Assembly (NCBI RefSeq): GCF_008831285.2
Contig: NC_045139.1
Location: 19,140,354 to 19,204,353, forward strand
Direction: 5' to 3'
Length of the DNA stretch: 64,000 nucleotides
DNA from: Nymphaea colorata
Taxonomy: Eukaryota > Streptophyta > Magnoliopsida > Nymphaeales > Nymphaeaceae
Part shown: piece after piece, positions 1 to 12,169 of the stretch
Layout: the number at the start of each line of letters is the position of its first letter
Position numbering within the stretch: position 1 is the stretch's first letter
Program-made: the position numbers and the translations under genes
Notes under the pieces: generated by a model
What the model was told of the DNA's origin: nothing
Database searches by the model: none
The model's input: only the letters and a program-made list of their open reading frames with translations

Positions 1-2577
1 TTATTCATTGACTCTTACTCACGTTTCACCTGGATTTACTTCATGAAACACAAATCAGAAGTACCTCACATATTTCGAAACTTCTATGCCATGATTCAAA
101 CTAAATTTTCATCCAATGTGGTGCATTTTCAATGTGATGGAGGGGGAGAATATTCCTCGCTTGATTTTATTGAATTTCTACGTGAAAAAGGGATAACTAG
201 ACAAATTTCCTGCCCTTACACACCACAACAAAATGGTGTAGTTGAGCGGAAACATCGACATATAGTTGAAAGCGCCATGAGCATGATGTATGATACTAAT
301 GTGCCCATTTCCTTGTGGACTGAAGCCTTCCATACTGCTGTATACATAATAAATTGTTTGCCTATGACACTCTTGATGTCTAAATCGCCATATTTTACAC
401 TCTTAGGCAAACAACCTGATTACAAGAACTTGAAGGTTTTTGGTTGTGTATGCTATGTTCACGTTGATGCTGCCTTGAGGAACAAGTTTCAAGACAAAGC
501 TATTCAATGTAGATTCGTTGGATATGCTGATGAATATAAAGGTTTTCGATGCTATGATCCAACAACTAAACGTATCAAAACTTCAAGAAATGTCATTTTT
601 GATGAACATAGTTTTGATAATACAAATGAAATGCCTATGACCATTGAATCTTATGATCCCTGGACCAGTACACAGTTATTCAATGCAGATCCTGTTATAG
701 AAAATGATGTGCCTCAAAGTGAAGATTCAGAGAGAGCAATACAACCGTCGGATATGGCTCAAAGTGAAAATCAAGAAGATCCAACACAGTCATTAAGTCA
801 TCACGAAAACAATAATGAACAGAGCAACGATGCACATCGGTATTCGGGTCTTATCTACAGTCGACGACTAAGGGACAGAGATGCTCACAGTGAAGAAGAC
901 AACATGCCCCACCTTAGAAGATCCCAACGCATTCGTCATCCCATTCACAGGTGGGTTAGCTATGATTCTTTATCACTTGATTTTCAGTTATTCATGGCAA
1001 AAGTTGGCAAGGAGGAAGAACTTACTTCATTTGATGAAGCATCAAAATCACATCATTGGAGAAAGGCTATGAAAGAAGAAATGGATGCCTTGCATGAATG
1101 TGGAACATGGGAGATCGTTCCGAGGCCACACGAAAAGAACGTAGTGGGCTCCAAATGGGTATACAAAATTAAATACAAACCTGACGGCAGCATAGAAAGA
1201 CACAAAGCAAGGTTAGTAGCAAAAGGGTTTACACAACAATATGGAGAAGATTATGATGAGACATTCAGCCCTGTGATCAAAATGGGAACAATTCGCGTGA
1301 TTATATCATTGGCAGTTGAATATGGATGGAGACTACATCAAATGGACGTGAAGAATGCTTTTCTTCATGGTGATTTAAGGGAGGAAGTATATATGGAACA
1401 ACCTCCAGGATACACGAAAGGAGACTCTCATGCATGGGTTTGCAAACTAAGAAAATCTATTTATGGACTTAAACAGGCCTCACGTTCGTGGTTTGACAGT
1501 TTCTCTTGCAAGATTCAAGAATGTGGTTTTCGGAGATGTCCTCTAGATCACTCTCTTTTCATTTATCGAAAGGAAAACATATTTACTTTACTTCTTATAT
1601 ATGTTGATGATATTGTTATCACAGGCAATTCAGAAAAACACATAGAAGAAGCTAAAGTTTTGATGATGCAAAACTTCAAAATGAAAGAGGTTGGTGATTT
1701 ACGATTCTTTCTTGGAGTGGAGATTGATAGGCACAATAATCGCCTCACATTGACACAACAGAAATACACGTTGGATTTGTTGAAAAAGTCAGGTATGTCT
1801 GATTGTAAGCCTGTTGGAACTCCTAGTGTTCTAAATCAAAGACTAAGTGCTCAAGATGGGGAGTTATATGAAGATCCTACGCAATATCGAAGTATTGTTG
1901 GGGCACTTCAATATCTTACATTTACTAGACCAGATATTATATATGCTGTGAATCAAGTATCCCAATTTATGCATGCACCTAGAGATACTCACATGGATGC
2001 TGTCAAAAGAATATTAAGATATCTTAAAGGGACAGCAGGAGATGGCTTAGTTTATGGTAAGAGTGAAAATATAACTACTGGACATCAACTTATGACATTC
2101 ACAGATGCAGATTGGGCTGGAGATCCCGATCAAAGAAAGTCCATTTCTGGTTTTTGTATTTTCATTGGACGTAATCTTGTGTCTTGGAGTTGTCGAAAGC
2201 AAAAGGCAGTAGCAAGATCCAGCACTGAAGCTGAATACAGATGCATGGCTGCAGGTACTGCTGAAGTTACATGGGTTAGACATTTGCTAGAAGACATTGG
2301 AGAAAAGATTAAAACATCAATGTTAATGTGCGATAATCAAAGCGCTATTAACATTGCCTTTAATCCCGTACAACATGGTCGAACAAAGCACATTGAGATT
2401 GATCAACACTTTGTTAGACAAAAGGTGGAAGACAAGGAAATTCAGCCTATTTATGTTCGTACAGATGAACAAGTTGCAGACTTATTTACAAAAGGATTAA
2501 CAAAGGAACGATTCTGGTTTCTAAAAGGCAAGTTGTACATGGTGCAAAACCATGCACAACTTGAGGGAGGGTGTTAA
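1..2577 (+). CDS. copia pol polyprotein, C-terminal part (integrase-RT-RNase H)
   Basis: The frame is open from base 1 to the stop at 2575-2577 (858 codons visible), so the protein is 5'-truncated only by the window edge; the ATG at 43 is internal. The integrase D,D,E triad is visible: Asp in the first codons, Asp in the CDGGGEY context near 133-150, and Glu in the QQNGVVERKH context near 230-250. Reverse transcriptase starts near 1050 and carries the YVDD catalytic box at about 1600-1611. RNase H follows, with the TDADWAGD motif near 2100 and STEAEYR near 2220. No disabling change was seen. The stop codon lies inside the LTR: the last sense codon TGT and the TAA form the first bases of the LTR. 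Cis-encoded transposition protein; not a host gene. Confidence 0.94.
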   Translation, partial: LFIDSYSRFTWIYFMKHKSEVPHIFRNFYAMIQTKFSSNVVHFQCDGGGEYSSLDFIEFLREKGITRQISCPYTPQQNGVVERKHRHIVESAMSMMYDTNVPISLWTEAFHTAVYIINCLPMTLLMSKSPYFTLLGKQPDYKNLKVFGCVCYVHVDAALRNKFQDKAIQCRFVGYADEYKGFRCYDPTTKRIKTSRNVIFDEHSFDNTNEMPMTIESYDPWTSTQLFNADPVIENDVPQSEDSERAIQPSDMAQSENQEDPTQSLSHHENNNEQSNDAHRYSGLIYSRRLRDRDAHSEEDNMPHLRRSQRIRHPIHRWVSYDSLSLDFQLFMAKVGKEEELTSFDEASKSHHWRKAMKEEMDALHECGTWEIVPRPHEKNVVGSKWVYKIKYKPDGSIERHKARLVAKGFTQQYGEDYDETFSPVIKMGTIRVIISLAVEYGWRLHQMDVKNAFLHGDLREEVYMEQPPGYTKGDSHAWVCKLRKSIYGLKQASRSWFDSFSCKIQECGFRRCPLDHSLFIYRKENIFTLLLIYVDDIVITGNSEKHIEEAKVLMMQNFKMKEVGDLRFFLGVEIDRHNNRLTLTQQKYTLDLLKKSGMSDCKPVGTPSVLNQRLSAQDGELYEDPTQYRSIVGALQYLTFTRPDIIYAVNQVSQFMHAPRDTHMDAVKRILRYLKGTAGDGLVYGKSENITTGHQLMTFTDADWAGDPDQRKSISGFCIFIGRNLVSWSCRKQKAVARSSTEAEYRCMAAGTAEVTWVRHLLEDIGEKIKTSMLMCDNQSAINIAFNPVQHGRTKHIEIDQHFVRQKVEDKEIQPIYVRTDEQVADLFTKGLTKERFWFLKGKLYMVQNHAQLEGGC

Positions 2578-2929
2578 AATATAAAGCCTTCACCAGCACG
2601 TTGAAGAGGAGTCTGTTAGGATTCCACCTCCTTGTAGAATGTGTTAAAATATTTAATGTCCTTGTAACATGTGAAGAGTCTCCTAGGATTCTATGTTATA
2701 GTTAATATCCTTGTTATATGGGAAGTCTCCTAGGATTCTATGTTGTAGTTAATATCCTTGTAATATGTGAAGTCTCTTAGGTTTCTATGATGTAATTAAT
2801 GTCCTTGGAGCTTGTGAAATCTCTTAGGATTCTACGATTGGAGACTCTTAGAATTCTGAAAATGAGATTATAAATAGAGGCCGTGCAAACCATTTTGGCT
2901 ACGGCTTCTTCTCCTCAGTTTCTTCTTGT

Positions 2930-2971
<42 letters not shown>

Positions 2972-3014
2972 CCTGCGTGAGTGCTGTTTTCGGGTTACAG
3001 ATATTGGTGCTACA
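2573..3014 (+). repeat. 3' LTR of the copia element
   Basis: Begins TGTTAAAATA immediately after a GA-rich polypurine tract and ends at a CA dinucleotide, placed here near 3014 although 2999 and 3023 are alternatives. From about 2613 to 2855 it holds four to five diverged copies of a unit of roughly 57 bp with the shared core TCTTAGGATTCTA/TCCTAGGATTCTA followed by TTAATATCCTTGT. A CT microsatellite at 2936-2966 falls in the presumed transcribed R/U5 part. Confidence 0.8.
2869..2876 (+). promoter_or_regulatory. TATA box of the copia LTR promoter
   Basis: TATAAATA followed by GAGG, located about 300 bp into the LTR and upstream of a CT-rich leader, the expected place for the U3/R boundary. 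In a 3' LTR this could also drive transcription outward into the downstream PLD exons; that is inference. Confidence 0.55.
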
Positions 3015-3729
3015 TTTCTATCAGTAATCACATAGATAGAAAGGAATTGTAGTTGGTAAAGCTTCAGTTTTGCAGCTTATTATTATTATTATTATTTATT
3101 ATCATTATTATTGTTGTAAGCAACAAGAATGTCCATTATCCATGCATGTCATCTTGGTTTTGTTTACCTTGGACTGGGAAAAGTACCTATATTAAGGCAT
3201 CCATAATCATGAATGATATGAAGACCTTCATCACAAAATAAAATTGATTTTTGTTTCTTACGAAGGGAGATTTAATTGTAGATAAGAAAATAACTTGCGT
3301 TTGAATTTTGGATGTTGATTCCTCAATGGCAGGTTTATCAGCAGAAGTTGGAGTTATTGTTTTGATAGATCATTTCAACAACATGAGAAAACATCTAGTT
3401 GAATTGAATATATGTACTTTGTTTTTAACCTTTCCCTTCTAGAGAGTGTTATGCTCAAATATGTTAGATAGAGTTTGTCTTTCTTTGCATATGCTCTCGT
3501 GCAAGGAAATTCGTGGGTTTTAGACTTTTAGTGCACTAGCATGACTAGACAGCTACAGGGAACTTGCTCTTCAAAGGCTTTCATGATCATGCTTATTCAT
3601 TTCCATAATCTTGAGTTGTTTGCTGGGATTTGGTTATATTGCTAGTCATGGTTGTTGCAATTGCTGAAAGACCATGTTGTTGTTGGTTTTGTATGCCATG
3701 TACCTTGTTCTCTAAATTTAAAAGCACAG
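3015..3729 (+). other. intronic flank between copia LTR and first visible PLD exon
   Basis: AT-rich sequence with a TTA/TTAT run at 3078-3116 and no recognisable exon in either strand. It ends in a 3' splice site (CACAG at 3725-3729). Best read as the 3' part of a PLD intron. Confidence 0.6.
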
Positions 3730-6112
3730 GTGCGGATAATCTGATACCAATGGAGTTGGCTTTGAAGATTGCTAGTAAAATAAGGGCAAAAGAACGTTTT
3801 GCTGTTTATGTTGTCATTCCAATGTTTCCTGAGGGTGTTCCTACCAGCCAGACTGTTCAAGAAATTCTGTACTGGCAGGTACTGAGGTTTTCTTCATTTG
3901 CTTTTAATTCATGTTTATGGCTGTGATGTTCTGCCGTATATAGAACAGATGATAATCATAATTGGGTAACTCATGATTCTGGCATTAGAAGGGAAAAATG
4001 GCACAAATGAGAACATTTGTTCCTTCTCTGTTTCTTTGGTTTACGTTTATTGGACAACAAATCATCTTGTAAATGAGTTAATGTGAACGAAAGAGCTAGT
4101 CTATCATGAAGGCTTGTACTAACAAATTTGTACAACCATGTAAAATCTAGATGTTAACTGAAGCATGCTGATTTTCCATTACAGTTTGGTAAAGGGCAGC
4201 AGCTGCCAATGCTGTAAAAGGCAGTCAATAATATATTCCTGGTGTGCTCGTTGTGGTTTGGTCTTGTCAATTGTTGGCCTGATACTCTTTGTTGGTAGTT
4301 CAAAAGAGTACATGTGATCCTCCCTTTTTTTGGTTTTTTGAGCTCATCCATGGTCCTCATTCTCATGCTCTGGCTTCTATTTTATTGGTCTTCACTTACC
4401 CGATGGAAGAGGAACATCTTGTATTGTCATTATAAAAAAAATTCCAACATATAATAAGTCATATGTACAAATACTTGTCTCAACTACATCTTCTCAAGGC
4501 AAAATCTCATGTATACGTGTGCGTCTGTATGTGTGGAAAGTATCAAGAGAATTTTGATACCTGAAAAAGCTTAAAAACTGTAAAATATAACAGAACTAAA
4601 TAATGGATGTGAAGATAATGATTTGTTTATACCGTCGTAAAGAAATAAAAATAATGAACATGTTTAAATAATTTTTTTTATATGAATGTGAAGAAAGATG
4701 AAATATGTTTAAAACTTTAAATTATAAAAAATGCAAAAGCACTCCCAGGTTTTTCCGAGCTTTTACAAAATAGAGAATAACAATTTCAACTTATCAGTTA
4801 TCACAATATATTTCTTTTGCATTTAAACTTCTCCAATTTCGTATTTTTATATCACAATGTTTTCAAATTATCAGTGCTGTCTATAATTATCCAATGTTTA
4901 ACTTTATATATTGTAAAACTTTTGTATTATTTTTATAAAGCAATTTCCTATCTTAAGGATGTTAGGTTTAAAGTTAATTATTCTCTCCTATTTGCAGGGG
5001 CAGACAATCTCAATGATGTATGAGATCATTGGGCGAGAACTTCAATGTCAAGGCATTTCTGATTTACATCCACAGGATTACCTAAATTTCTACTGCCTTG
5101 GTAATCGAGAAGCACCACCAAGTGAAATGCCTGGATTGACCGATCAGCCTGATGGAAACAGCCCAGCGGTGAGATATTGCAACATATTGTTCACTTCTCT
5201 TTAGTTCACTTTTATCGAGTAGCAACATTTAGAATAGGATGTTATCTTAATGTTGGTTGGTACCTCAACCCACTTTTGCTTTCTTCATGCTGAAGCTGGT
5301 TCCTTGCCAGTTAATTGGGTTCACTAAGTATTTGTGTGGATGCCAAATTTACTTGAGTAATTATTGGCCTAAAAAGCAGAGGAAGATGTCACTAGTGTCA
5401 TTTTTCTGCTTAAGATTGGCCTGCCTTCCATAGAGCCATCTTCTTTCACTAGTAGGCAGTAATAAGCTTTTTTTCAGTTTTTGCGTGCTTCATGCTTTCT
5501 AGTGAGAAATTGGTTAGACATATCTGCTAAATGAAGGTACTTTTATTATCCACTATTTTTAACTGGAAGGCAGAACTTTGCGTTCCCTTTTAATCACTGT
5601 TGTTGAATGACTTACATTCTGTACTTGCTTCCTACTATCTTGGAAGAAAATCTCATGTTTTTGCTAATTGAAGAAACTAATTGGCAGGCTTTGGCTCATA
5701 AAAATGGACGATTTATGGTATATGTTCATGCTAAAGGCATGATAGTGGATGACGAATATGTGATTATGGGATCTGCTAATATTAACCAACGGTCGATGGA
5801 TGGTTCAAGGGACACCGAAATTGCCATGGGTGCTTATCAACCTCATCATACATGGGCTAAGCAGAAAAATCATCCTCACGGGCAGGTTTGTCCAGTTCCT
5901 TATAAGTTTCTGATACTCAGTATAGGTTGGTTGTTAAATACAATAAAGCAATCCGTTGAATATGTCATGACTTCTATTCCTTATTTGTCTCCTATAATGA
6001 GATGTAAACAACTTAGAAATGATAGTGGTTCTTCCTGTGGTTGAACTGACATTTGTTTGTCTTTGGTACCACCAAAATCATTTTTCCTGCAGTTGCATCC
6101 ATTTTGCAAATG

Positions 6113-6143
<31 letters not shown>

Positions 6144-7123
6144 CTCTCTCACGCCTGGCATTCTTATCCCCTTGTAAACCACCTGTGGGACCCAGAGTCT
6201 GTCCCTCTACTTCAAAATGGCCTCGGCATACAGGCAAAATTTTCTGTCCATATATATCTTGTGATTATATCGATCTGACTCTCCAACCTTGTTGGAGTCT
6301 AATGCTGGCCTTTGTACTGTTGCAGTTGTCTTTGTCTTTGCTTCACATCTTCATGTCAAGCCTCTGTTTGTCTAATAGCATGAGTTCACCAAGTTGTCCC
6401 ATGCTGGTGGTACTCTTGGATTTAGTTCTTGCTACTTCCCAAGGCTTTGGATTCAATTGTTGATATTTCTAGGGGCTCAAAAGGGCCACTTGTTTGAAGT
6501 GACTAGTAACTGAATTGTCCCTAACTGGTACGCTTTCAGACTTAGTTCTTGCTACTTAAGGTTCAAAAAGGTTAGGTGAGCCAAAATTGCTTATCGATCC
6601 CACGGAACTGGAAAGATGATGGTTCCTTGGTTTTTGTGTTATCTGCTGGGTGAATTGTTTCAAGTTTGAAGGAATAATGAGAAATTATTGACTAGTACTG
6701 TCTAGAGCTCATTCTTCTGGAGCACAGAAATGCACACACACACACACGTGTATGAACACACAAACAAAATCAAACTGCTACAACTCTTGGTATGCTTACA
6801 GCAACTTTGTTAAATTTCTTTCCTGGCAGATTCATGGATATAGGATGTCGCTCTGGGCAGAGCATCTTGGCATGGTTGATGGTTGCTTTTCAAGCCCTCA
6901 TAGCTTAGAATGTGTCAGGAAGGTGAATACTATTGCTGATGAAAATTGGAAGAGGTATTCTGCAGAAACAATGACAAATTTGCAAGGGCATATCCTTAAG
7001 TACCCAATCAAGGTCGATACAGATGGAACTGTAGGGCCATTACCTGGACATGAGTTCTTTCCTGATCTTGGTGGGCGGGTACTTGGTGCAGCTACTACGT
7101 TACCTGATGTTCTAACTACATAG
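3730..7123 (+). CDS. PLDdelta-like: phospholipase D delta-type, C-terminal exons (5' part missing from window)
   Basis: Exons 3730-3878, 4998-5168, 5688-5885 and 6830-7123 join in frame (phase 1 into the first, phase 0 elsewhere) and give about 270 residues of a protein normally near 850. Plant PLDs hydrolyse phospholipids to phosphatidic acid at membranes, in stress and lipid signalling. Visible: the [16 protein letters not shown] segment after HKD1, and the complete second HKD motif (His at 5727-5729, Lys at 5733-5735, Asp at 5748-5750) followed by [12 protein letters not shown] and the conserved region to [11 protein letters not shown]. The C terminus ends LPDVLTT, as in the delta class. 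The C2 domain and HKD1 are absent; their exons should lie left of base 1, beyond the copia element. A truncated pseudogene is the alternative, but all four exons are undamaged with normal splice sites. Confidence 0.88.
6113..6140. repeat. (AT)n microsatellite in PLD intron
   Basis: About 14 uninterrupted AT units in the last visible PLD intron (5886-6829). A short CA run at 6733-6746 lies in the same intron. Confidence 0.95.
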
Positions 7124-7681
7124 TTTATTCAGATTTAATTTCCTAAAAAAATATGTTGTTGTTCAGTTGTATACTTGCATATTGTTTTCATTCTTTGTAA
7201 CAATGTAAAATCATGAAAACATGTTGATAGTTGTCTGTCAAATTGAGACGGTCTCTCTCTCATTCTCTCCCTCTCGCCCCCTCTTATATCCTTCTTATTG
7301 TGCACTCATAACCACCTCATTTTCCGCTCATTAAAACCTCAGAGAAGTCATTTTTCTGTCATTGAACGAAACTGAAAAGTTAAGACAAATGGGCTAGGGT
7401 GAGCACATTTAGGTTAGATTTCGTGAAAATTTACTAGATAAGCACGTAATAGCCTATACACAGAGAAATATATGATGGTTCATGGTTACATCATTCCGTG
7501 GTATGAACCCCTGCTTGTATGGATCTTCGTTCCAAACGTTATTAAATGTGTCATTTACTATTTTAGTAGGTTTAATTGCTTCATATGCATGATGTAATGA
7601 AAAATTAAGTGTTTTGGGATAAGGCTCCAGGTGATGGTTTTCTCTTTGGACGACAAATTTTTGTAGATCATGACTTCTCTC

Positions 7682-7718
<37 letters not shown>

Positions 7719-8410
7719 AAGTTTTCTGGGATACACTAATTTTCCTACATATTTCTATGATACAAATACACAAATTATCTCGTAAAATGTCAAAAATTTA
7801 GGAATGAGAAATTAATTAGATTTTATAAGCCTTCTCAGATGAATCGACCTAGTTTTCTGAGTTAATAAAATCAAATTCGGGCACAGAATTTTCATAATTT
7901 GTAGAATTTATATATTTTCAAACATTATACACTTTCTACACAGGAGGGTTTTCGAGAAAGCAACTAGTTTCAAGACTATATAGTCATAGCGGTCTTTCTT
8001 CTATAACAAGCCAAGTCGATGAATCCTTTGGTAAGAATCAAATGATAACAATGTGCAACGAAACATTACAGATTGTATTTTCTTACATTAACTCACCGAC
8101 AGTAACGAGATATCTGTACATGTTGACTGTGTTATCTCCACTGATAATGTAAAATCATTCTCTCTCCCTCTCACGTATGATATTATATTCAATGAGAAGA
8201 ATTTACTGCACGAGGTCTTCTGTATATTGTGAAAGTTCGATATTTATGTACAATGAGGCGACTTTACTGCATGAGGTCTTTCTGCATGTTGTGAAAATAT
8301 GCAATTTGTCGTTCCAAAATGTATACTACTTGGAGTTGTGCCATGAAATTAATCTTTTGGCTGGTGTCTTCTTTTCCTGTGTAAGCTTCACAATATCATT
8401 TTTGATGACC
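7124..8410. other. convergent spacer between PLD and MFS transporter genes
   Basis: Holds the 3' UTRs of the two convergent genes. CT-rich runs lie at 7249-7282 and a CT microsatellite at 7675-7718. Two similar blocks containing TTTACTGCA, GAGGTCTT and GTGAAA lie near 8200-8300. No coding potential was recognised. Confidence 0.6.
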
Positions 8411-11400
8411 TTAAGCGCGCACCACCAAGCTGCTGAGCGCTGAAATAGGAGGAACGGCTCTCATAGTGCAACTTTGGACAAATGCAGCCATCTGTAAGTA
8501 TGGAAGACAGAAAAAGGAGGAAGAAATATAACTGCAACTAGTTTCAAGAGCCATTAAAATCATGCAGTTAGATGTTGTTGATAAGCACATTACCATGACA
8601 AGCCCAGTGCACATAATACTGAAACCAGGGAAATGAAATGGTGCTTCTGCTGAAAGGAACAGAGCTAGTAGGCAGGGATGCACATGCATCATCAGTACAT
8701 GATAATGGTGAACACATAATCACTAATAAGAGAGAAAATTCAAGCAGAACTACCAGTTAGAGGAGTCACGACCAAGGGGGACACGGTATTTGCCAAGGAG
8801 CAAATTCCTGAAATGCATCCTTGAGCCTTCCCCTGCAATTAGCAGCAACAAGAATAAGAGGAAAAGTGGTGCTGACCTCTTTAAATGAACAGTAGAAATT
8901 GAACAAGTTTCAGAAAATCGGTAGAAATCTCAATCATTTGATCTTGAAAAAACCATGCAACATGTGAAAATATCATATTTCCAAGTTCCAAAGTATTTCT
9001 TCCCCTGTAAATATCTTAATCCAATGCAGACAACGATCATGTAGGAGTCCATTCAAGGAGCTTCGTCATTGATGCACCTATTAACATATACTCTGACTAA
9101 ATTTCTGAATTTAGTCCTGCATAGTCCACCAATTGGGATATCTTCTCAAAGCTGTCTAGTGCTTGCATCCGTACCTCACACCATAAAAACTCACAATTAT
9201 GACATTCTAAAAAAAGTCGTACTGTTTTATTGTAAGATTTCAGGAATGCTCATGCAATGCTAAGAAAAGATGGTATTTTCAAGAAAAATATAGACACTGA
9301 AATATCATATTCTTTTCCTGCAGGCAGTATTCGTATGAATTTGTCAAAGCTATGCAAAGGAAAAACTAATTCTTGACTTGCTAATCGAATAAAATCTACA
9401 ACATGCTAAATAATTGGTTTAGGAAGATAATACCTGTTCATCAGGACCAACTTGTTTTGACACAATGCTTCTTATCTACACGAGAAAAATGGAGAATAAG
9501 TTGGAAGTTTATCAGGCCAAAATGACTGACCTGCAGATGTTTTACTTACACATGGATGGACCATGACAATCATCAGCCCAAAAAATGCAGCGACGTATGG
9601 CACCTGTGACCAACCCAAATGGCTAAAACTTTCAGAATCGTGTATGGAGTATGGACAGCTTTCATTTGAACATGCAGCAGAGGTTAACGGTAGGTATAAG
9701 CTAAAGTCAGCAAATCAATAAGACAAGATTCTATATGATAGCAAGAGAGGAAACAGTGACCTTGGAAAACAGAAAAAAAAAGAAAAGAAGCATGTCAAAA
9801 TCACACTTTCTATATTCTTGGATTTAGTTTTTTGGTAAATGGTGCCCCCTTCGGTTTTTGTACATCTTCTTCCCTTCTAGCATCCAGTACTCTGCAGAGG
9901 AACATTTCGTGCCTCAGTTACTGAACATATTTTGGCCAACTTTGAAGTGCATCACAGCTTCAAAAGTAAAACTTTTGCTCTTGATGGTTTTCCTATATTC
10001 TCGGCCACATACTGTATATGCAGAGTGGCCTCGGTGATTATCAACTTTTCCCAACAATTTACGGAGGTATATGAAAAGTCAATTACTTATATGTTTTAAA
10101 CTCAAATGCCATCCCCCACAAAGATCTTTACTATAAACCAGAAATATATACTTAAATAGACAGGAGAAAAGAAAAAATAGCTGCGCAGTGAGTAGAGAGC
10201 ATTACCCAATTGGTCCATGCCAGAGCATAGAGAAAGGCCTGCAAAGTTTTTAATCATTCAGTACCACTTCCAGAGACCAAAAGCATGTTGTTGCTTAAAA
10301 TGAAGATTTGACGTGGATAAGCAGAATGGAGAGCCAATTACATGAACACAGTTTGCGAATAGTCCAACAGAAAGCAGCCTCTCTTCTCCCACATAAGCAG
10401 CTAGTATGGGCATGATAAAAAGCTGCACATCAAAGTCCCTTTTGTTTGTCTAATGGTCATCAATAACAATTGAAACTTGGCAATTCCATTTATAAAATGC
10501 CATATAAATTCTTCATATAAATTAAAAGAAGAAAAGGAATGTAAAACGTATACCTGGGAAACAGCACCAGCTATGCCATTTATAAGCATCAGCTCTGCAA
10601 ACTGATCTTTGCCAAACTGATACTGGGCTCTTAGATAATACTGCACGGAGATACATGACTTTACAAACACTGATGTGAGCATGATAATTCAAAAAAAGAA
10701 AAAAGCCGAGGAAATGATTCAAAAAGTGTAGTTATATGCAGTTAATTAATTGATTATCCGCTTTTATTGATTTCTTGTATTATGTCTTTTTGCACTTTCG
10801 TTTGTGCTTCTAAAATTTGTCCTCCAAAATTTCATTGCAACAATTTATGATTTCTGAAGGAACATGCAGAAGTAACAATTGGCAGTAAAGGAGCACAATT
10901 TGGTACTTGTATATATTAAAAACATGCCTAAAAGCCTCTTGCAATGCAAGGAATTCAGTTAATAGACATGTTCCCATACCTAGTAAACTATGATATAATA
11001 TATCCGAGATGCGCTAAACTGATCAACATGCATAAAATTGAAAAAAATTGTCTAAGAAGACAAAACTCTGAGCATACTTCATTTCAACATGGCAGGGAAA
11101 CGGGCTATCCGTCTTGGCGGATGAAAATGAACAGGGGAACGTTCACTACCATTTATGTAGGAACCCATGTAGTCACGTTCAAATCCTCAGAAGAGAACTT
11201 TCGTATTAAGCTCTCTTTAACCATGGAAAATGTTTTTCTTTCCCAAAACAACGAGAGAAAAGAATGAACAAAAACTTTTTCTTGCACGCGCATAGAAAAA
11301 TGGTAATCAATCAACTTAGGAAACCTATGACAAGCTTATTGGAATTGACAAATACCAGCAAGGTGGAATGGAGGCCACTATCTCCAAGACTCACTAAGAA

Positions 11401-12136
11401 GGCAATACCTGAAGCCTGTGAAAAAGATGAGCTGCAGCAAGACCAGACAGAGGAGATAATTCATGAGACACAAAATAACCAACATTTCCATAGACATTAC
11501 ACAAACGCGTACACCCACAAACACACAAGCATTCTCGTAGTCTAAATAGTCATACCTGCTTGTCCACATAGAAATTAAGTCATGCAGTTGCGTGAAGCTT
11601 CTGAAAGGAAGGTGGGATGCATGATCATGGCTGCGCGATCTGAGAAGAGTTTCTTTCTTGGTGCCCATGAACCGCCGGAACCTCCTCGTCTTCCGCTCGC
11701 CCACCATTTCCGGCGAAGCAGTGGCACCAGTCTCAGCAATAATTGATGCCGTTGGAACAGGGACGACCGGTACTTCCGGCAGCAGGAATCTCATGTAGAG
11801 GAGAGCAATCGCCCCAAGAAGAGTTGATAACTAAACAGGAAAAAATTGCCATAATCCCCACTAGGTAGTTGCTATACATAAATGTAGATTAAGGTTAATT
11901 AGGAAGTCGGGGCTCATTAGGACCGGAATTTTCAGCGGCTTCGGATTAGTAGTTTCGAGTGCGATTAGGAAGGTAAAAACCTGAAAAGCAGAAGCCCTGG
12001 AGAGGAATCGAGAAGCGAGAGTTGCACAGACGAATGCGCAGGAGGAGGTGCCAGAAAGCAGCCCGAACGCTGTTGCCCTGCCTCCTTCACTTGTATTATC
12101 CGCCTGTTCCAAAGATTTATAACATGTTGGCGTATA

Positions 12137-12169
<33 letters not shown>

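Larger units (their letters stand above)
1..3014 (+). mobile_element. Ty1/copia LTR retrotransposon, 3' half (5' part off window)
   Basis: The element enters from the left edge inside the integrase core and runs through reverse transcriptase and RNase H to a polypurine tract at about 2561-2572 and a 3' LTR that begins TGTTAAAATA at 2573. Domain order integrase, RT, RNase H is diagnostic of copia rather than gypsy. The pol frame has no stop or frameshift over more than 2.5 kb, so the insertion is probably young. The 5' LTR, primer binding site, gag and protease are outside the window, so LTR divergence and the left target duplication cannot be read. The right border is uncertain: CA ends are possible near 2999, 3014 or 3023. 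The next gene feature downstream is an internal exon of a PLD gene, which places the element in or beside that gene in the same orientation. Confidence 0.93.

Noticed and set aside
3015..3729. Search for a missing PLD exon (HKD1 or the segment before the ERF motif)
   Set aside because: No frame in either strand encodes the expected conserved residues; treated as intron.
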